NCBI GenBank assembly: GCA_025057755.1
Contig: JANWVC010000023.1
Location: 1-46,629 of the forward strand
DNA length: 46,629 nt
Source of the DNA: Limisphaera sp.
GTDB lineage: Bacteria; Verrucomicrobiota; Verrucomicrobiia; Limisphaerales; Limisphaeraceae
Direction of reading: 5' to 3'
The notes below the pieces were generated by a model. The model had not been told where the DNA came from. It did not search any database and saw only the letters and a program-made list of their open reading frames with translations. The translations under genes and the position numbers were made by a program. Below are positions 1 through 8,441 of this stretch, piece after piece. Within the stretch, counting starts at the first letter, position 1, and every line of letters starts with the position of its first letter.

Positions 1-370
1 GGGGGGACGAACCGAAAGAAGGGGCCACAAAAAGAAACGAAAGGCCAAGGGTGGGCCCCCGGGCAAACCCCAAGACCGGGTTGGTTTCGGCGCTTCTATG
101 GCCCGGCTCAGATCGCCAGGTTGCGCAGTTTCAGAGAGGGATCCGAGCGTGGAGCGCCGAGCAGAATCCTGCGCGCGTGGCGGTGAGAACAGGGGCGGCT
201 GAAGACTGAAGCCCGAGCGTCTGTGGGTTTGGGCCGAGGGGGTGGTTGGATTTCGTTCCAACTGGCAGCGATAGGGGGCGGAAAGGTTTTGGGGCCGACT
301 GAAGTTGCCCGGTTGGGATTTGAGTTTTGCGCTGTGATTCTGGGGCGGTTTGTCCTTAAATGCTGGCGGC
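1..370. other. Left-edge region without a recognisable gene
   Basis: No reading frame here gave a recognisable protein, and no tRNA or clear terminator was seen. The first 100 bases are purine-rich with runs of G and C. In many bacteria pheS follows rpmI and rplT, but neither can be recognised here. The segment presumably carries the leader and promoter of pheS; no convincing -35/-10 pair was found. Confidence 0.5.
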
Positions 371-1387
371 ATGTCGTGGTGGAATGATTTGGAACCTTTG
401 AAGGAGCAAGCGTTGGCAGCGTTCGCGGCTGCGTCTGATGTAGCGGCGTTGGACCAAGCCAAAGCGGCGTGGTTGGGCACGCACGGTCGGTTGACGGGGT
501 TGATGAAGCAGTTGGGTAGTTTGCCGCGGGAAGAGCGTCCTGCGGCAGGCAAGGCTGTGAATGCGGTCAAGGCTGAGCTAGAACGTGCGTGGGCAGAGAG
601 GCGGCATCAATTGGAGCTGGAAGCGGCGCGTCCGAAAGTGCCGTTTGATTTTACGCTGCCGGGGCGTCGTCGTCGGGTGGGACGGTTGCATCCGCTGACA
701 CAGGTGGTGGACGACATTGTGCGGAGTTTTCGGCGACTGGGGTTTGCGGTGGCCGACGGTCCCGAGTTGGAGGATGAGTATCACTGTTTCGATGCTTTGA
801 ACACACCGGCGGATCATCCGGCGCGGGATACGCAGGACACATTTTATTTACCGGATCCGGCCGGAGTTGGTGGTCGATGGTTATTGCGAACGCACACGTC
901 GAGCGTGCAGATCCGCGTCATGGAGAAGCAACCGCCGCCGGTGCGGATCATTGTGCCGGGGCGCGTGTATCGGCGGGACAATGCGGATGCGACGCACAAT
1001 CCCACGTTTCATCAAGTGGAAGGCTTGTATGTGGACCGCGGGGTAACAGTGGGGGACCTGAAAGGGACGGTGGAGCATGTGTTTCGCGAGTTGATGGGGC
1101 ACGATGTGCGGATTCGGTTCCGGCCGCATTATTTCAGCTATACCGAACCGAGTTATGAGATTGATTTCAGCAATGCATTGACGCGGAAGATGGGGCGGGA
1201 GTGGCTGGAGATTGCGGGTTGTGGGATGGTGCATCCGGTGGTGTTTGAAACCGTCGGTTATGATCCGGAGGTGTGGACGGGGTGGGCTTTTGGGTTCGGC
1301 GTGGAACGGATTGCGATGTTGCGGTACGGGATCCCGGACATCCGGCTATTTTACGAGAATGATTTGCGGTTCCTGCATCAATTCTGA
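371..1387 (+). CDS. pheS: Phenylalanine--tRNA ligase alpha subunit
   Basis: This is the catalytic alpha subunit of the class II phenylalanyl-tRNA synthetase, which charges tRNA-Phe in the cytoplasm as an alpha2beta2 enzyme with PheT. The product is about 338 residues, the usual PheS length. The N-terminal 90 residues form the expected tRNA-binding coiled coil, including ASDVAALD and LPREERPAAG as in the E. coli protein. The catalytic core carries motif 2 around RVYRRDNADATHNPTFHQVEG and motif 3 around GFGVERIAMLRYG. The frame opens with a TTG at 350, but the ATG at 371 matches the family N-terminus better. The pheT gene does not follow; the next gene is an unrelated envelope protein, so beta must be encoded elsewhere. 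Identification is firm; only the start is uncertain. Confidence 0.96.
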   Translation: MSWWNDLEPLKEQALAAFAAASDVAALDQAKAAWLGTHGRLTGLMKQLGSLPREERPAAGKAVNAVKAELERAWAERRHQLELEAARPKVPFDFTLPGRRRRVGRLHPLTQVVDDIVRSFRRLGFAVADGPELEDEYHCFDALNTPADHPARDTQDTFYLPDPAGVGGRWLLRTHTSSVQIRVMEKQPPPVRIIVPGRVYRRDNADATHNPTFHQVEGLYVDRGVTVGDLKGTVEHVFRELMGHDVRIRFRPHYFSYTEPSYEIDFSNALTRKMGREWLEIAGCGMVHPVVFETVGYDPEVWTGWAFGFGVERIAMLRYGIPDIRLFYENDLRFLHQF

Positions 1388-1460
1388 TGTCGGGTTTGGA
1401 CGGGGGCCTATTGCGGATCTGACGAGGGGAAGTTTGGATGGGGTGATGAGCGGAAGCGGG

Positions 1461-1470
1461 AGGAAGGAGG
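1461..1470 (+). promoter_or_regulatory. Strong ribosome binding site deciding the start at 1478
   Basis: The purine tract AGGAAGGAGG lies 7 bases before ATG 1478. It is only one base from the in-frame TTG at 1472, too close for that codon to be used. It therefore fixes the start of the beta-barrel-like protein. Confidence 0.7.
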
Positions 1471-1477
1471 CTTGGCA

Positions 1478-2740
1478 ATGGATCTCGGGAGGTGGCCGGG
1501 TTGGAAAGGGGTTTTTGGCAGTCGGTTTGGATGCCGCTGGGTGGTATGGGTGCTGGGTTTATGGATGGGATCGGGTTCAGTGATCCGTCTGTTGGCGCAA
1601 GTCGATCCGGAAGCGCGCGATTTATTGCAATTTGGATACAATCAGGCTTTTGAAGGGCGGGCGCCGTTTTCTGGCTATGCTTTTTATTATCGGAATCAAC
1701 CCGGTTTTTTGTCGTCAAACCTGACGCTTCGGCTGGTCGTGGCTCCGGTTTATTTAGATGCCGAGCTGGCGATGCGCGAGGTGTTGGGCCAAGGGACGCA
1801 TGTGGCGGTGGGAGTGGCAGGGGGCGGGTATGGGGAAAGTTACAACGAGATTCGGCATGGAAGGTACATTGAGTCTGAATCGTTTCTCGGACACGGGGGG
1901 ACGGTCTCGGGCAGTTTGTATCATCGTCTGGATGAGGGCTGGCGTGTGCCGTTATATGCGATGGTGCGGCTGTCCGGTTTTTACACGGAGTATGAGGAAG
2001 GTGACGAAACCGCGTCGGGTTTTGTGTTGCCGCCGGATCATTTTGGTTGGCGGGTGCGGACGGGCTTACGGTGGGGCGGGAGTGAACCCGTGTTGTTTCC
2101 GCGGTCGGCCATGGAGCTTTCAGTGTGGTACGAACTGGAGCGTCGGACGTCGTCAGGCGGGTATGGATTTGGTTGGGATCGGGAGCTGGAACCTTGGAAC
2201 CATCGTTGGTGGGCGCGGGCGATGTTAACGCACACGCGGCGTCAATCGGGGGTGCAATTTGCCACGGGGTTGACGGGGGGGTGGAGCGTGCAGGTGGATC
2301 GGGTAGGGACCTATCGGTTGGGCGCTGTTTTGCCATTTGCCACGGAATTTGCGGTAGCGTTGCCGGGGTACTTTTACCAGGAGTTGACGGCTGAGGGATT
2401 TGCGTTAGTGCATGCGTCGGTTTCGTGGCCCTTGGATGAGTCCCAGCGCTGGTATGTGACATGGTTGGGATCGGGCGCTTGGGTGGATGATCTCCCGGGG
2501 GTGTCCGTATCGGACCGCTGGCATTCGGGATTGGGGCTGGGTGTGCGGTACCAGAGTCCTGCGTGGCAATTGGTCCTGGCGTATGGATATGGTGTACGGG
2601 CTTTACGCGCGGACGGGCATGGTGCGCACAGTGTGGGTGTGTTGTTGCAAGTGGATCTGCAACGCAGTCGGTCGGCGTTAATTGGGCCGGACAGTCCGTT
2701 TCGTTCGCGGGCTTTGTTTCGCTGGTGGGGCGGAAATTGA
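1478..2740 (+). CDS. Putative outer-membrane beta-barrel protein, unknown function
   Basis: The product is about 420 residues and belongs to no family I can name. It begins with a signal-peptide-like segment: a basic N-terminus, a hydrophobic stretch around VVWVLGLWMG and a likely cleavage after LLAQ near residue 43. The rest is rich in Trp, Tyr and Gly in alternating short strands, with many segments such as VAVGVAGGGYG and GLGLGVRYQS. This is the pattern of an outer-membrane beta-barrel. There are no cysteines of note and no catalytic motif. It ends 94 bases before the giant glycoside hydrolase on the same strand, so the two may be co-transcribed and both act in the envelope (inference). 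It could be a porin-like or surface-anchoring protein. The gene is certainly coding, since the frame is intact, has a good ribosome site and a typical secreted N-terminus. Confidence 0.75.
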   Translation: MDLGRWPGWKGVFGSRFGCRWVVWVLGLWMGSGSVIRLLAQVDPEARDLLQFGYNQAFEGRAPFSGYAFYYRNQPGFLSSNLTLRLVVAPVYLDAELAMREVLGQGTHVAVGVAGGGYGESYNEIRHGRYIESESFLGHGGTVSGSLYHRLDEGWRVPLYAMVRLSGFYTEYEEGDETASGFVLPPDHFGWRVRTGLRWGGSEPVLFPRSAMELSVWYELERRTSSGGYGFGWDRELEPWNHRWWARAMLTHTRRQSGVQFATGLTGGWSVQVDRVGTYRLGAVLPFATEFAVALPGYFYQELTAEGFALVHASVSWPLDESQRWYVTWLGSGAWVDDLPGVSVSDRWHSGLGLGVRYQSPAWQLVLAYGYGVRALRADGHGAHSVGVLLQVDLQRSRSALIGPDSPFRSRALFRWWGGN

Positions 2741-2834
2741 GGTGGGTCGGCCAAGAGGACCTCATGAGGGGTGGAGTATGTCCCCTGATTGGGGGAGTTG
2801 CTGGGTTGGGTTTTGTGTGCGATGGAAGGGCCTG

Positions 2835-5800
2835 ATGGGTAGCAACGTTCTGTGGAGGGTCAGACGGCGGTTGCTCAGGTGGGGTTGTCTGATGGTGCTG
2901 GGGGCGGGGTGGGTCGCCGCGCCGTTTGCTCAGGATCTGGTTCTTCAAGGCGGCGTAGTTAGTTATCCGGGGCTGACAAACCTCTTTGCGGTGGTGACCG
3001 GCCGTTGTGAGCTGCGTTTGACGTCCGGCGCGGATCCGTTGCCGGGCAGCACGGTCAGTTTAGACTCGCCCGATGCCTATCTCGTGTTTGCGTCGCATCG
3101 GCCTTCCACGGTGGTCGCCGCTTACTTGAGCCGGGTTCGGATTCAACGTGCAACTGCGGTGTTGAACGCGAATTGTCGGGTTGTAGCTTATGGGGACGGC
3201 GCAGTTGTGGTTCCGCATGGGGCGAGCTTCCGGTCGTTGGAGGTTTATACAGGTCCGCACTTTACGGGGCTTTCTACGAGTTTGATGTCCTACGTGTATT
3301 ATCGCGGCCAAGGATTGGGTCCATTTTTAACGGCTGTGGAATCATTTCGGCTGAAGCGCGGGTATGCGGCGACGTTTGCCGAGCGCGAGGATGGCACGGG
3401 TTTCAGCGTGAACTATGTGGCGGCCGATGGGGATGTTGAGATGTCGGTGCTGCCGTCTGGCCTGAGTGGTAACGTGCGGTTTGTGTATGTAGTGCCCTGG
3501 CGCTGGACATCCAAGAAAGGGATCGCGGGGGACATCGAGGCGGGCCTGAACGTGGGCTGGAAGTACAACTGGAATTTGAATCAGAATTCGACGTCGGATG
3601 TGGAATATGTCCCGATTCGGCAGAACCGGTGGTGGCCGAGTCTTTCGCAAGACTGGCGTGCGCGCGGTTCAGTGCACTTATTGGGCTACAACGAACCGGA
3701 TCGTCCCGATCAAGCCAATCTGAGCGTCGCGGAGGCAGTAGCGTCCTGGCCCGAGCTCCTGGCCACAGGGTTGCGGGTGGGGTCACCGGCAACCTCGGAT
3801 GGTGGTCGGAGCGGGTGGTTGTATCCGTTCATGCAGCAAGCGGAGGCAGCTCGCTTGCGAGTGGACTTCGTGGCTGTGCATTACTATTGGTGCTGGAACC
3901 CTGCTGACCCGTCGGGTGCGGCGAATCAATTTTATAATTTTCTGAAGGCCACTTATGACCAGGTCAAACGGCCGATCTGGATCACGGAATGGAACAACGG
4001 GGCTAATTGGACCGGTTGTGCCGATCCGACCTTTGCGCAGCAACAGGCGTGCATTGCGGCGATGGTGCAAATCTTGGAGGAGACGCCCTGGGTGGAACGG
4101 TATGCGTTGTACAATTGGGTAGAGGACGTGCGACGGGTCAAGTGGGACGATGGCAGTTTGACGGCGGCTGGGGTAACCTACCGGGATCAGCCTTCGCGGA
4201 TCGGGTATCTGCAGACGGGCTTTGATCCAGGGACGCGCGGCATTGGTCAGTATTCGTTTGACGGGCAGGTGTGGGACGAGTCTGGACATGGCAATCATGG
4301 GGTAACCACCGGTTGTCCGGTTTTTACCCACGGTGTGCGTGGTTTGGCGTTGGTTCTGGACGGAGTCCAAACGCGAGTGAGTTTGCCTCCAAGTCTGGGA
4401 CGGGCGACAGCGTTTTCGTTTGCGGGTTGGGTTTATTGGCGAGGTGGGGCGAACTGGCAACGTGTATTCGACTTTGGCAACAGCACGACGCACTATCTGT
4501 TTTTGACCCCGCGCAGCAGCGCCGGGACACTTCGCTTTGGCGTTCGCAACGGCGGTAGCGAACAGGTAGTTGAAACGGGGGGTTTGCCAGTGAATCGGTG
4601 GATGCATGTGGCGGTGACGCTTGGCAGTGGTGCGATGCGGCTGTATGTGAACGGGGTCGTGGTTGCGTCCGCCAGCACTTCGATCACGCCGGCAGCTTTT
4701 CAACCGCGTTACAATTTTCTCGGGCGGAGTCAGTGGCCGGCGGATCCGCATTTTTCCGGGATGTTGGATGAGGTATTGATCACTGACTACGTGTTGACCG
4801 CCGAGCAGATTGCCCGGTTGATGACCAATGAACCGCCTCGGTTTACGAACACTGTGTTTGATCTGGGGACAGTCCGTGAGGGTGAATCTGTTTCGGTGAG
4901 TTTGGCAGGCACGGCTTGGGATCCGGATCCTGGAGATACATTGGTCGGCTTTCGCAAAACTGCGGGTGCGGGATGGTTGGAGGTGAGTTTGGATGGACGG
5001 ATCAGTGGGGTGGCCGAGGCCGGGGTGGCAGGTCCCCAGTATGTAACAGTGCGCGTGACTGATGGGGCGGGTCAAAGCGCGTATGCGCTGGGGGTGGTTC
5101 AAGTGCAACCAGTGAGTGCCAGCGGTCGCTGGGTAGCGGATGCCGATGGATTCTGGGGTGATGCCGCCCGGTGGGAGGCCGGCCGGATTGCTTCCGGACG
5201 CGGCCAGACGGCCGATTTCGGCTCCATCAACATCACGTCGTCTCGAACGGTCTGGTTAGAAACGTCGCGGACAATTGGGACGCTACGCTTTGGCGATGCG
5301 AGTGGGGGACAAGGATGGACGGTGTGGAGCACGAATGAAGCCGTTTTGACCTTGGACAGCGGCACAAACACGGTGCCACTCATTACGGTGACCAACCTTG
5401 TGACGCTGGCAGTACCGCTGGCAGGCACCAACGGGTTTGCGCGCCAGGGGCCGGGGACTCTCGTATTAGCGCGGAGCAACACTCTTTTGGGGAGCGTGTT
5501 TTTGGACAGCGGCAGCAGCAGTGCGGCTGAGGGGGTCACACGAGTGGCGGATTCGGGTGCGCTGGCGACGGTGCAGCAGGTGTTACTGCGCAACAACAAC
5601 AGTGGCAGCTCGACGTTGGAATTGGACGGGTCGGCCGGGTCGATCGTGCTGCCCGGGGCGCTCCTAGTGCACTGCCGGAATCACCCGGTGGCAGCGGTGC
5701 GGAATCTGCGGGGGACGAATGTGATCCGAGGCCCGGTTTATCTCCAGGTGGGGGGCGATCGTGTGGTATGGGAAAGCAGTGGAGGACTGCTGCAATTGGA

Positions 5801-6662
5801 GGGACCAATTCAGTACATTGGCAACCTGACTGGCGGGCGGAATCTGGTCTTTACCGGTGAGGCCGACCACTATGTGACGGGTTCCATTCGGGCTTCGACC
5901 AATGGAGCGCCTTTGGGGTTAATCAAATCCGGAAGCGGTGTGTTGATGTTGGGCGGCACGCACACGTATACCAACACGACGCAGATTCAAGGGGGCACGG
6001 TATGGGTCATGGGAGTGCTGGGTCCCGGTCCGGTGGTGGTGGCCGGTGGGGCGACTGTGGGAGGCACAGGGACCATTTCCGGCACGGTGCGTTTGGAGCC
6101 AGGAGGGATCTGCATGCCAGGTGTTCAAGGGATGGGTCGGCTGACGGTACTGCAAGGGGTGGACCTCGGGTCGGGTGGTTTGCTGTGGATGAGTTTGGAT
6201 CCTGTTCAAAGGACGCAGTCTGTATTGAGGGTGTTGGGTAGGCTGACGGGACTTGCCCAGTTGGTGGTGACGAACCGGAGCGGTGAGCCCGGCGCTTTTC
6301 GTGCCGGGGATGAATTCGTTTGCTTGGAGGGTCCGGATCTTCAGATGCAGTGGGGCAGGGTAAGCTTACCGGTGCTGCCGCCGGGGCTGGTTTGGGATGT
6401 GAGCCGGCTTGGCCAGGGCCGTTTGCGCGTGGTGCGGGGTGAAGTGGATCAACGCCCGTGGTTAGGATGGCGTGTTGGTGTGAGTTTCGGCGACGGTCTT
6501 CTTGTGTGGCCGGAGACTTTTCGTGGGTGGCTTTTGGAGACTAATGCCGTAGATGTCGCGGATCCTGCTGCCTGGTTTCCAGTGCCAGAATCGGCTTTTA
6601 CGAATGCATGGCCGATGTCTTCGGGTATGGGTCCGGTGTTTTACCGGCTACGCCTGCCGTAA
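2835..6662 (+). CDS. Secreted multidomain glycoside hydrolase (GH128-like core, LamG, autotransporter-type beta-strand repeats)
   Basis: This 1275-residue secreted protein is built from several modules. Residues 1-33 are a signal peptide ending in APFAQ. Residues about 40-220 resemble the beta/gamma-crystallin-like module often found before this hydrolase core. Residues about 222-460 match the glycosyl hydrolase catalytic core of GH128 (Asl1 type); the two catalytic acids would be E287 in YNEPD and E385 in ITEWN. A LamG/concanavalin-like domain follows at about 470-665, with DESGHGNHG and FAGWVYW. An Ig-like segment comes next, then beta-strand repeats of the autotransporter-associated kind, such as GSGVLMLGGTHTYTNTTQI. 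The C-terminus ends FYRLRLP, as in many verrucomicrobial exported proteins. Characterised GH128 enzymes cut beta-1,3-glucan; that substrate is inferred here. ATG 2835 is chosen because it starts the signal peptide and follows GGAAGGG; an upstream in-frame ATG lies at 2778. Confidence 0.85.
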   Translation: MGSNVLWRVRRRLLRWGCLMVLGAGWVAAPFAQDLVLQGGVVSYPGLTNLFAVVTGRCELRLTSGADPLPGSTVSLDSPDAYLVFASHRPSTVVAAYLSRVRIQRATAVLNANCRVVAYGDGAVVVPHGASFRSLEVYTGPHFTGLSTSLMSYVYYRGQGLGPFLTAVESFRLKRGYAATFAEREDGTGFSVNYVAADGDVEMSVLPSGLSGNVRFVYVVPWRWTSKKGIAGDIEAGLNVGWKYNWNLNQNSTSDVEYVPIRQNRWWPSLSQDWRARGSVHLLGYNEPDRPDQANLSVAEAVASWPELLATGLRVGSPATSDGGRSGWLYPFMQQAEAARLRVDFVAVHYYWCWNPADPSGAANQFYNFLKATYDQVKRPIWITEWNNGANWTGCADPTFAQQQACIAAMVQILEETPWVERYALYNWVEDVRRVKWDDGSLTAAGVTYRDQPSRIGYLQTGFDPGTRGIGQYSFDGQVWDESGHGNHGVTTGCPVFTHGVRGLALVLDGVQTRVSLPPSLGRATAFSFAGWVYWRGGANWQRVFDFGNSTTHYLFLTPRSSAGTLRFGVRNGGSEQVVETGGLPVNRWMHVAVTLGSGAMRLYVNGVVVASASTSITPAAFQPRYNFLGRSQWPADPHFSGMLDEVLITDYVLTAEQIARLMTNEPPRFTNTVFDLGTVREGESVSVSLAGTAWDPDPGDTLVGFRKTAGAGWLEVSLDGRISGVAEAGVAGPQYVTVRVTDGAGQSAYALGVVQVQPVSASGRWVADADGFWGDAARWEAGRIASGRGQTADFGSINITSSRTVWLETSRTIGTLRFGDASGGQGWTVWSTNEAVLTLDSGTNTVPLITVTNLVTLAVPLAGTNGFARQGPGTLVLARSNTLLGSVFLDSGSSSAAEGVTRVADSGALATVQQVLLRNNNSGSSTLELDGSAGSIVLPGALLVHCRNHPVAAVRNLRGTNVIRGPVYLQVGGDRVVWESSGGLLQLEGPIQYIGNLTGGRNLVFTGEADHYVTGSIRASTNGAPLGLIKSGSGVLMLGGTHTYTNTTQIQGGTVWVMGVLGPGPVVVAGGATVGGTGTISGTVRLEPGGICMPGVQGMGRLTVLQGVDLGSGGLLWMSLDPVQRTQSVLRVLGRLTGLAQLVVTNRSGEPGAFRAGDEFVCLEGPDLQMQWGRVSLPVLPPGLVWDVSRLGQGRLRVVRGEVDQRPWLGWRVGVSFGDGLLVWPETFRGWLLETNAVDVADPAAWFPVPESAFTNAWPMSSGMGPVFYRLRLP

Positions 6663-6678
6663 ACCCGTTTTGAGCCCG

Positions 6679-7545
6679 TCATGAAGAGCCAGTTTTATGG
6701 GGTGTGTGGGAGTTCTCACCCAATAACATTTGAAGAAGCTGCTGTGCCGCTCGGTAATCCACGATGAGTGCGTCCGCGCCGGCTTCCAGAAGCTGTTGGC
6801 GCTTCCACGGATCGGGCTGACCTGGCCAGGGTTTTTTTTCGATTCCGACCAGACCGATGGCCACGCCGCCCACGGCTTTGGTGTTCTGGATTTCGACGGG
6901 GCCATCGCCGAAGCACAGCAACTGTTGCCCAGTGACACCCGTACGACGGAGGATCTCGTCAATGGCTGCTGCCTTGGTGAAATGTTCGTCGCGAGCACCG
7001 TACAAAGGCGGTGTGAAGAAAGGCTGGATTTGTAGGAGTTGGCTCTCTTCTTGCACGAGGGCCTCATCGGTCCCGCTGGCGAGGTACAGATCGAATCCGC
7101 GGGTGCGGAGGTATTGGAGGAAGGCTCGTGCACCGGGCACGAGCCAAGAGTCGGCTTCAGTTTGTCGGGTTCGGATTGCTTCCTTACGCGGCGTCAGGCG
7201 CAAGTTGAGTCGGCGGAGGAATTCCTGTTTATAGGCCTGTGGCGGTTGTGGGAGACCGCCTCGTTCGGCGATCCGTTCAGTCAGACGAATCATTTGGTGC
7301 AAGGTTTGGCGCCCGTTGAGCTGCATGATGTCTTGGAAAGCAAGCTGGCGGCGGGCTTCTGGAGTTTCGCCGGTCAATGGTGCCAAGGCCTCTGCGTAAA
7401 GATCCACCATGACATCGGCCCAGCCGGAGCGCAGCAAAGACAAGGTCCCGTCCAGGTCAAAGAGTGCGACTCGCAACCCCGGCCGAGGTTGAAACCGCGG
7501 GGCAAATTCGATCCAGCCGGAAGGGGGTGTTTCGGCCGGTTTCAT
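6679..7545 (-). CDS. HAD-superfamily phosphatase
   Basis: The 288-residue product is a haloacid-dehalogenase-type hydrolase. Motif I is DLDGT, with nucleophile D30 and acid D32. Motif II is the SGT in LYLASGTDEAL, motif III lies around the FTKAAAIDEIL lysine and motif IV is CFGDGPVEI. The cap inserted after motif I is alpha-helical (class C1), as in phosphoglycolate-phosphatase-like enzymes. The natural substrate cannot be read from sequence. The start overlaps the stop of the upstream glycosyltransferase by four bases, so it is the last gene of the lysC - comB - GT2 - HAD operon. Together with a GT2 enzyme of the polyprenol-phosphate sugar synthase type, a role in sugar-phosphate or nucleotide clean-up is possible but speculative. 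It converges on the large glycoside hydrolase with a 16-base gap. Confidence 0.88.
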   Translation of the reverse strand: MKPAETPPSGWIEFAPRFQPRPGLRVALFDLDGTLSLLRSGWADVMVDLYAEALAPLTGETPEARRQLAFQDIMQLNGRQTLHQMIRLTERIAERGGLPQPPQAYKQEFLRRLNLRLTPRKEAIRTRQTEADSWLVPGARAFLQYLRTRGFDLYLASGTDEALVQEESQLLQIQPFFTPPLYGARDEHFTKAAAIDEILRRTGVTGQQLLCFGDGPVEIQNTKAVGGVAIGLVGIEKKPWPGQPDPWKRQQLLEAGADALIVDYRAAQQLLQMLLGENSHTPHKTGSS

Positions 7546-8438
7546 GAGCCCGGGGCGTCGGAAGACCGCGGCGGCGCCGGGGCGCGTACCGTAGGTTGGC
7601 GAGGTGCGGCGGGCGGGATTTGCGCAGGGTCAGGTCCTGGCAATGGGACCGGAGCGCGTAACTTTTTGTACATCCAGGCTTCCAGCGGGCGCAGCGGGCG
7701 CAACCACCGATAAAAAGGCGAGTAAATCAGTCGGATGCGGATGACGGACAATAGCATGACCAGGGACGTTCGGAACAAGCGGACCTTGGAACCGATTTGG
7801 TCGGTCCATTCCGTGGGAACTTCAAGGATGCGAGCGCCTGCGCGTTTGAGGCAATACAGCAGGTTGATGTCGAACGCCATGTCGGCGATGGTAAGATTGT
7901 CGTGAATTTTTTGAACGGCCTCCCGTCGCATCACCTTGGCGCCGCATTGGGTGTCGCGGATGTTCATCCAAAACAGTCCCTGCACGATGGCGTGGAAGAC
8001 GCGGCTGGCGAAACGCCGTGGACTGCTTTGAGGGATGTGGAGGATAGCGCCCGGAAGCCATCGCGAACCGATGACGCAGTCAGCTTCTGGCAAACGTTGC
8101 ACGAGAGCATGGAAGGCATGCGGTGGGGTTGCCCCGTCGGCGTCCACGTAGCCGATGGCCTCGGCTTGCCCCGCCAATTTGAGGCCCTCGATGAGGGCCC
8201 CGCCCTTCCCGATGGGATCGGGAAACTCCAACCAGCGGATGCATGGATGCTCCCGCGAGACGCGTTCGACCACGGCACGTGTATTGTCCCGGCATCCGTT
8301 GAGGACCACGACGAGCCGGAACGGGCCCTGGTAATGCCGGGTAAAATACTCGGCATACCGGCGCAGAACCGGCTCAATGCGGTGTTCCTCGTTGTAGGCT
8401 GGAATCAGCAACAAGAGGCTCGGATCCGCCACGCTCAT
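7542..8438 (-). CDS. GT2 glycosyltransferase, dolichyl/polyprenyl-phosphate glucosyltransferase-like
   Basis: This is a 298-residue family 2 glycosyltransferase. The N-terminal Rossmann-like fold shows the expected LIPAYNEE start, the loop VVVLNGCRDNT and a DXD-type metal site, VDADGATPP, at about residues 98-105. DTQCGAKVMRR follows further down, as in ALG5/DPM1-like enzymes that put a sugar from a nucleotide donor onto a polyprenyl phosphate. A hydrophobic stretch, LVMLLSVIRIRLIY, near residue 235 suggests membrane association. The last 35 residues are rich in Pro and Ala and probably disordered. It starts 3 bases after the comB-like gene stops and overlaps the HAD gene by ATGA, so it is translated as part of that operon. 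Donor and acceptor are not determinable from sequence. Confidence 0.9.
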   Translation of the reverse strand: MSVADPSLLLLIPAYNEEHRIEPVLRRYAEYFTRHYQGPFRLVVVLNGCRDNTRAVVERVSREHPCIRWLEFPDPIGKGGALIEGLKLAGQAEAIGYVDADGATPPHAFHALVQRLPEADCVIGSRWLPGAILHIPQSSPRRFASRVFHAIVQGLFWMNIRDTQCGAKVMRREAVQKIHDNLTIADMAFDINLLYCLKRAGARILEVPTEWTDQIGSKVRLFRTSLVMLLSVIRIRLIYSPFYRWLRPLRPLEAWMYKKLRAPVPLPGPDPAQIPPAAPRQPTVRAPAPPRSSDAPGS

Positions 8439-8441
8439 GGA

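Noticed and set aside
1167..2948. A long open frame of 593 codons on the - strand
   Set aside because: It is the mirror of the barrel-like gene and the pheS end. Its product is dominated by Pro, Thr, Ser and His, as expected from reading GC-rich codons backwards, and has no start signal or domain.
3783..5108. A 441-codon open frame on the - strand inside the large hydrolase gene
   Set aside because: Antisense to a recognisable multidomain protein; composition rich in Arg, His and Pro as for a mirror frame.
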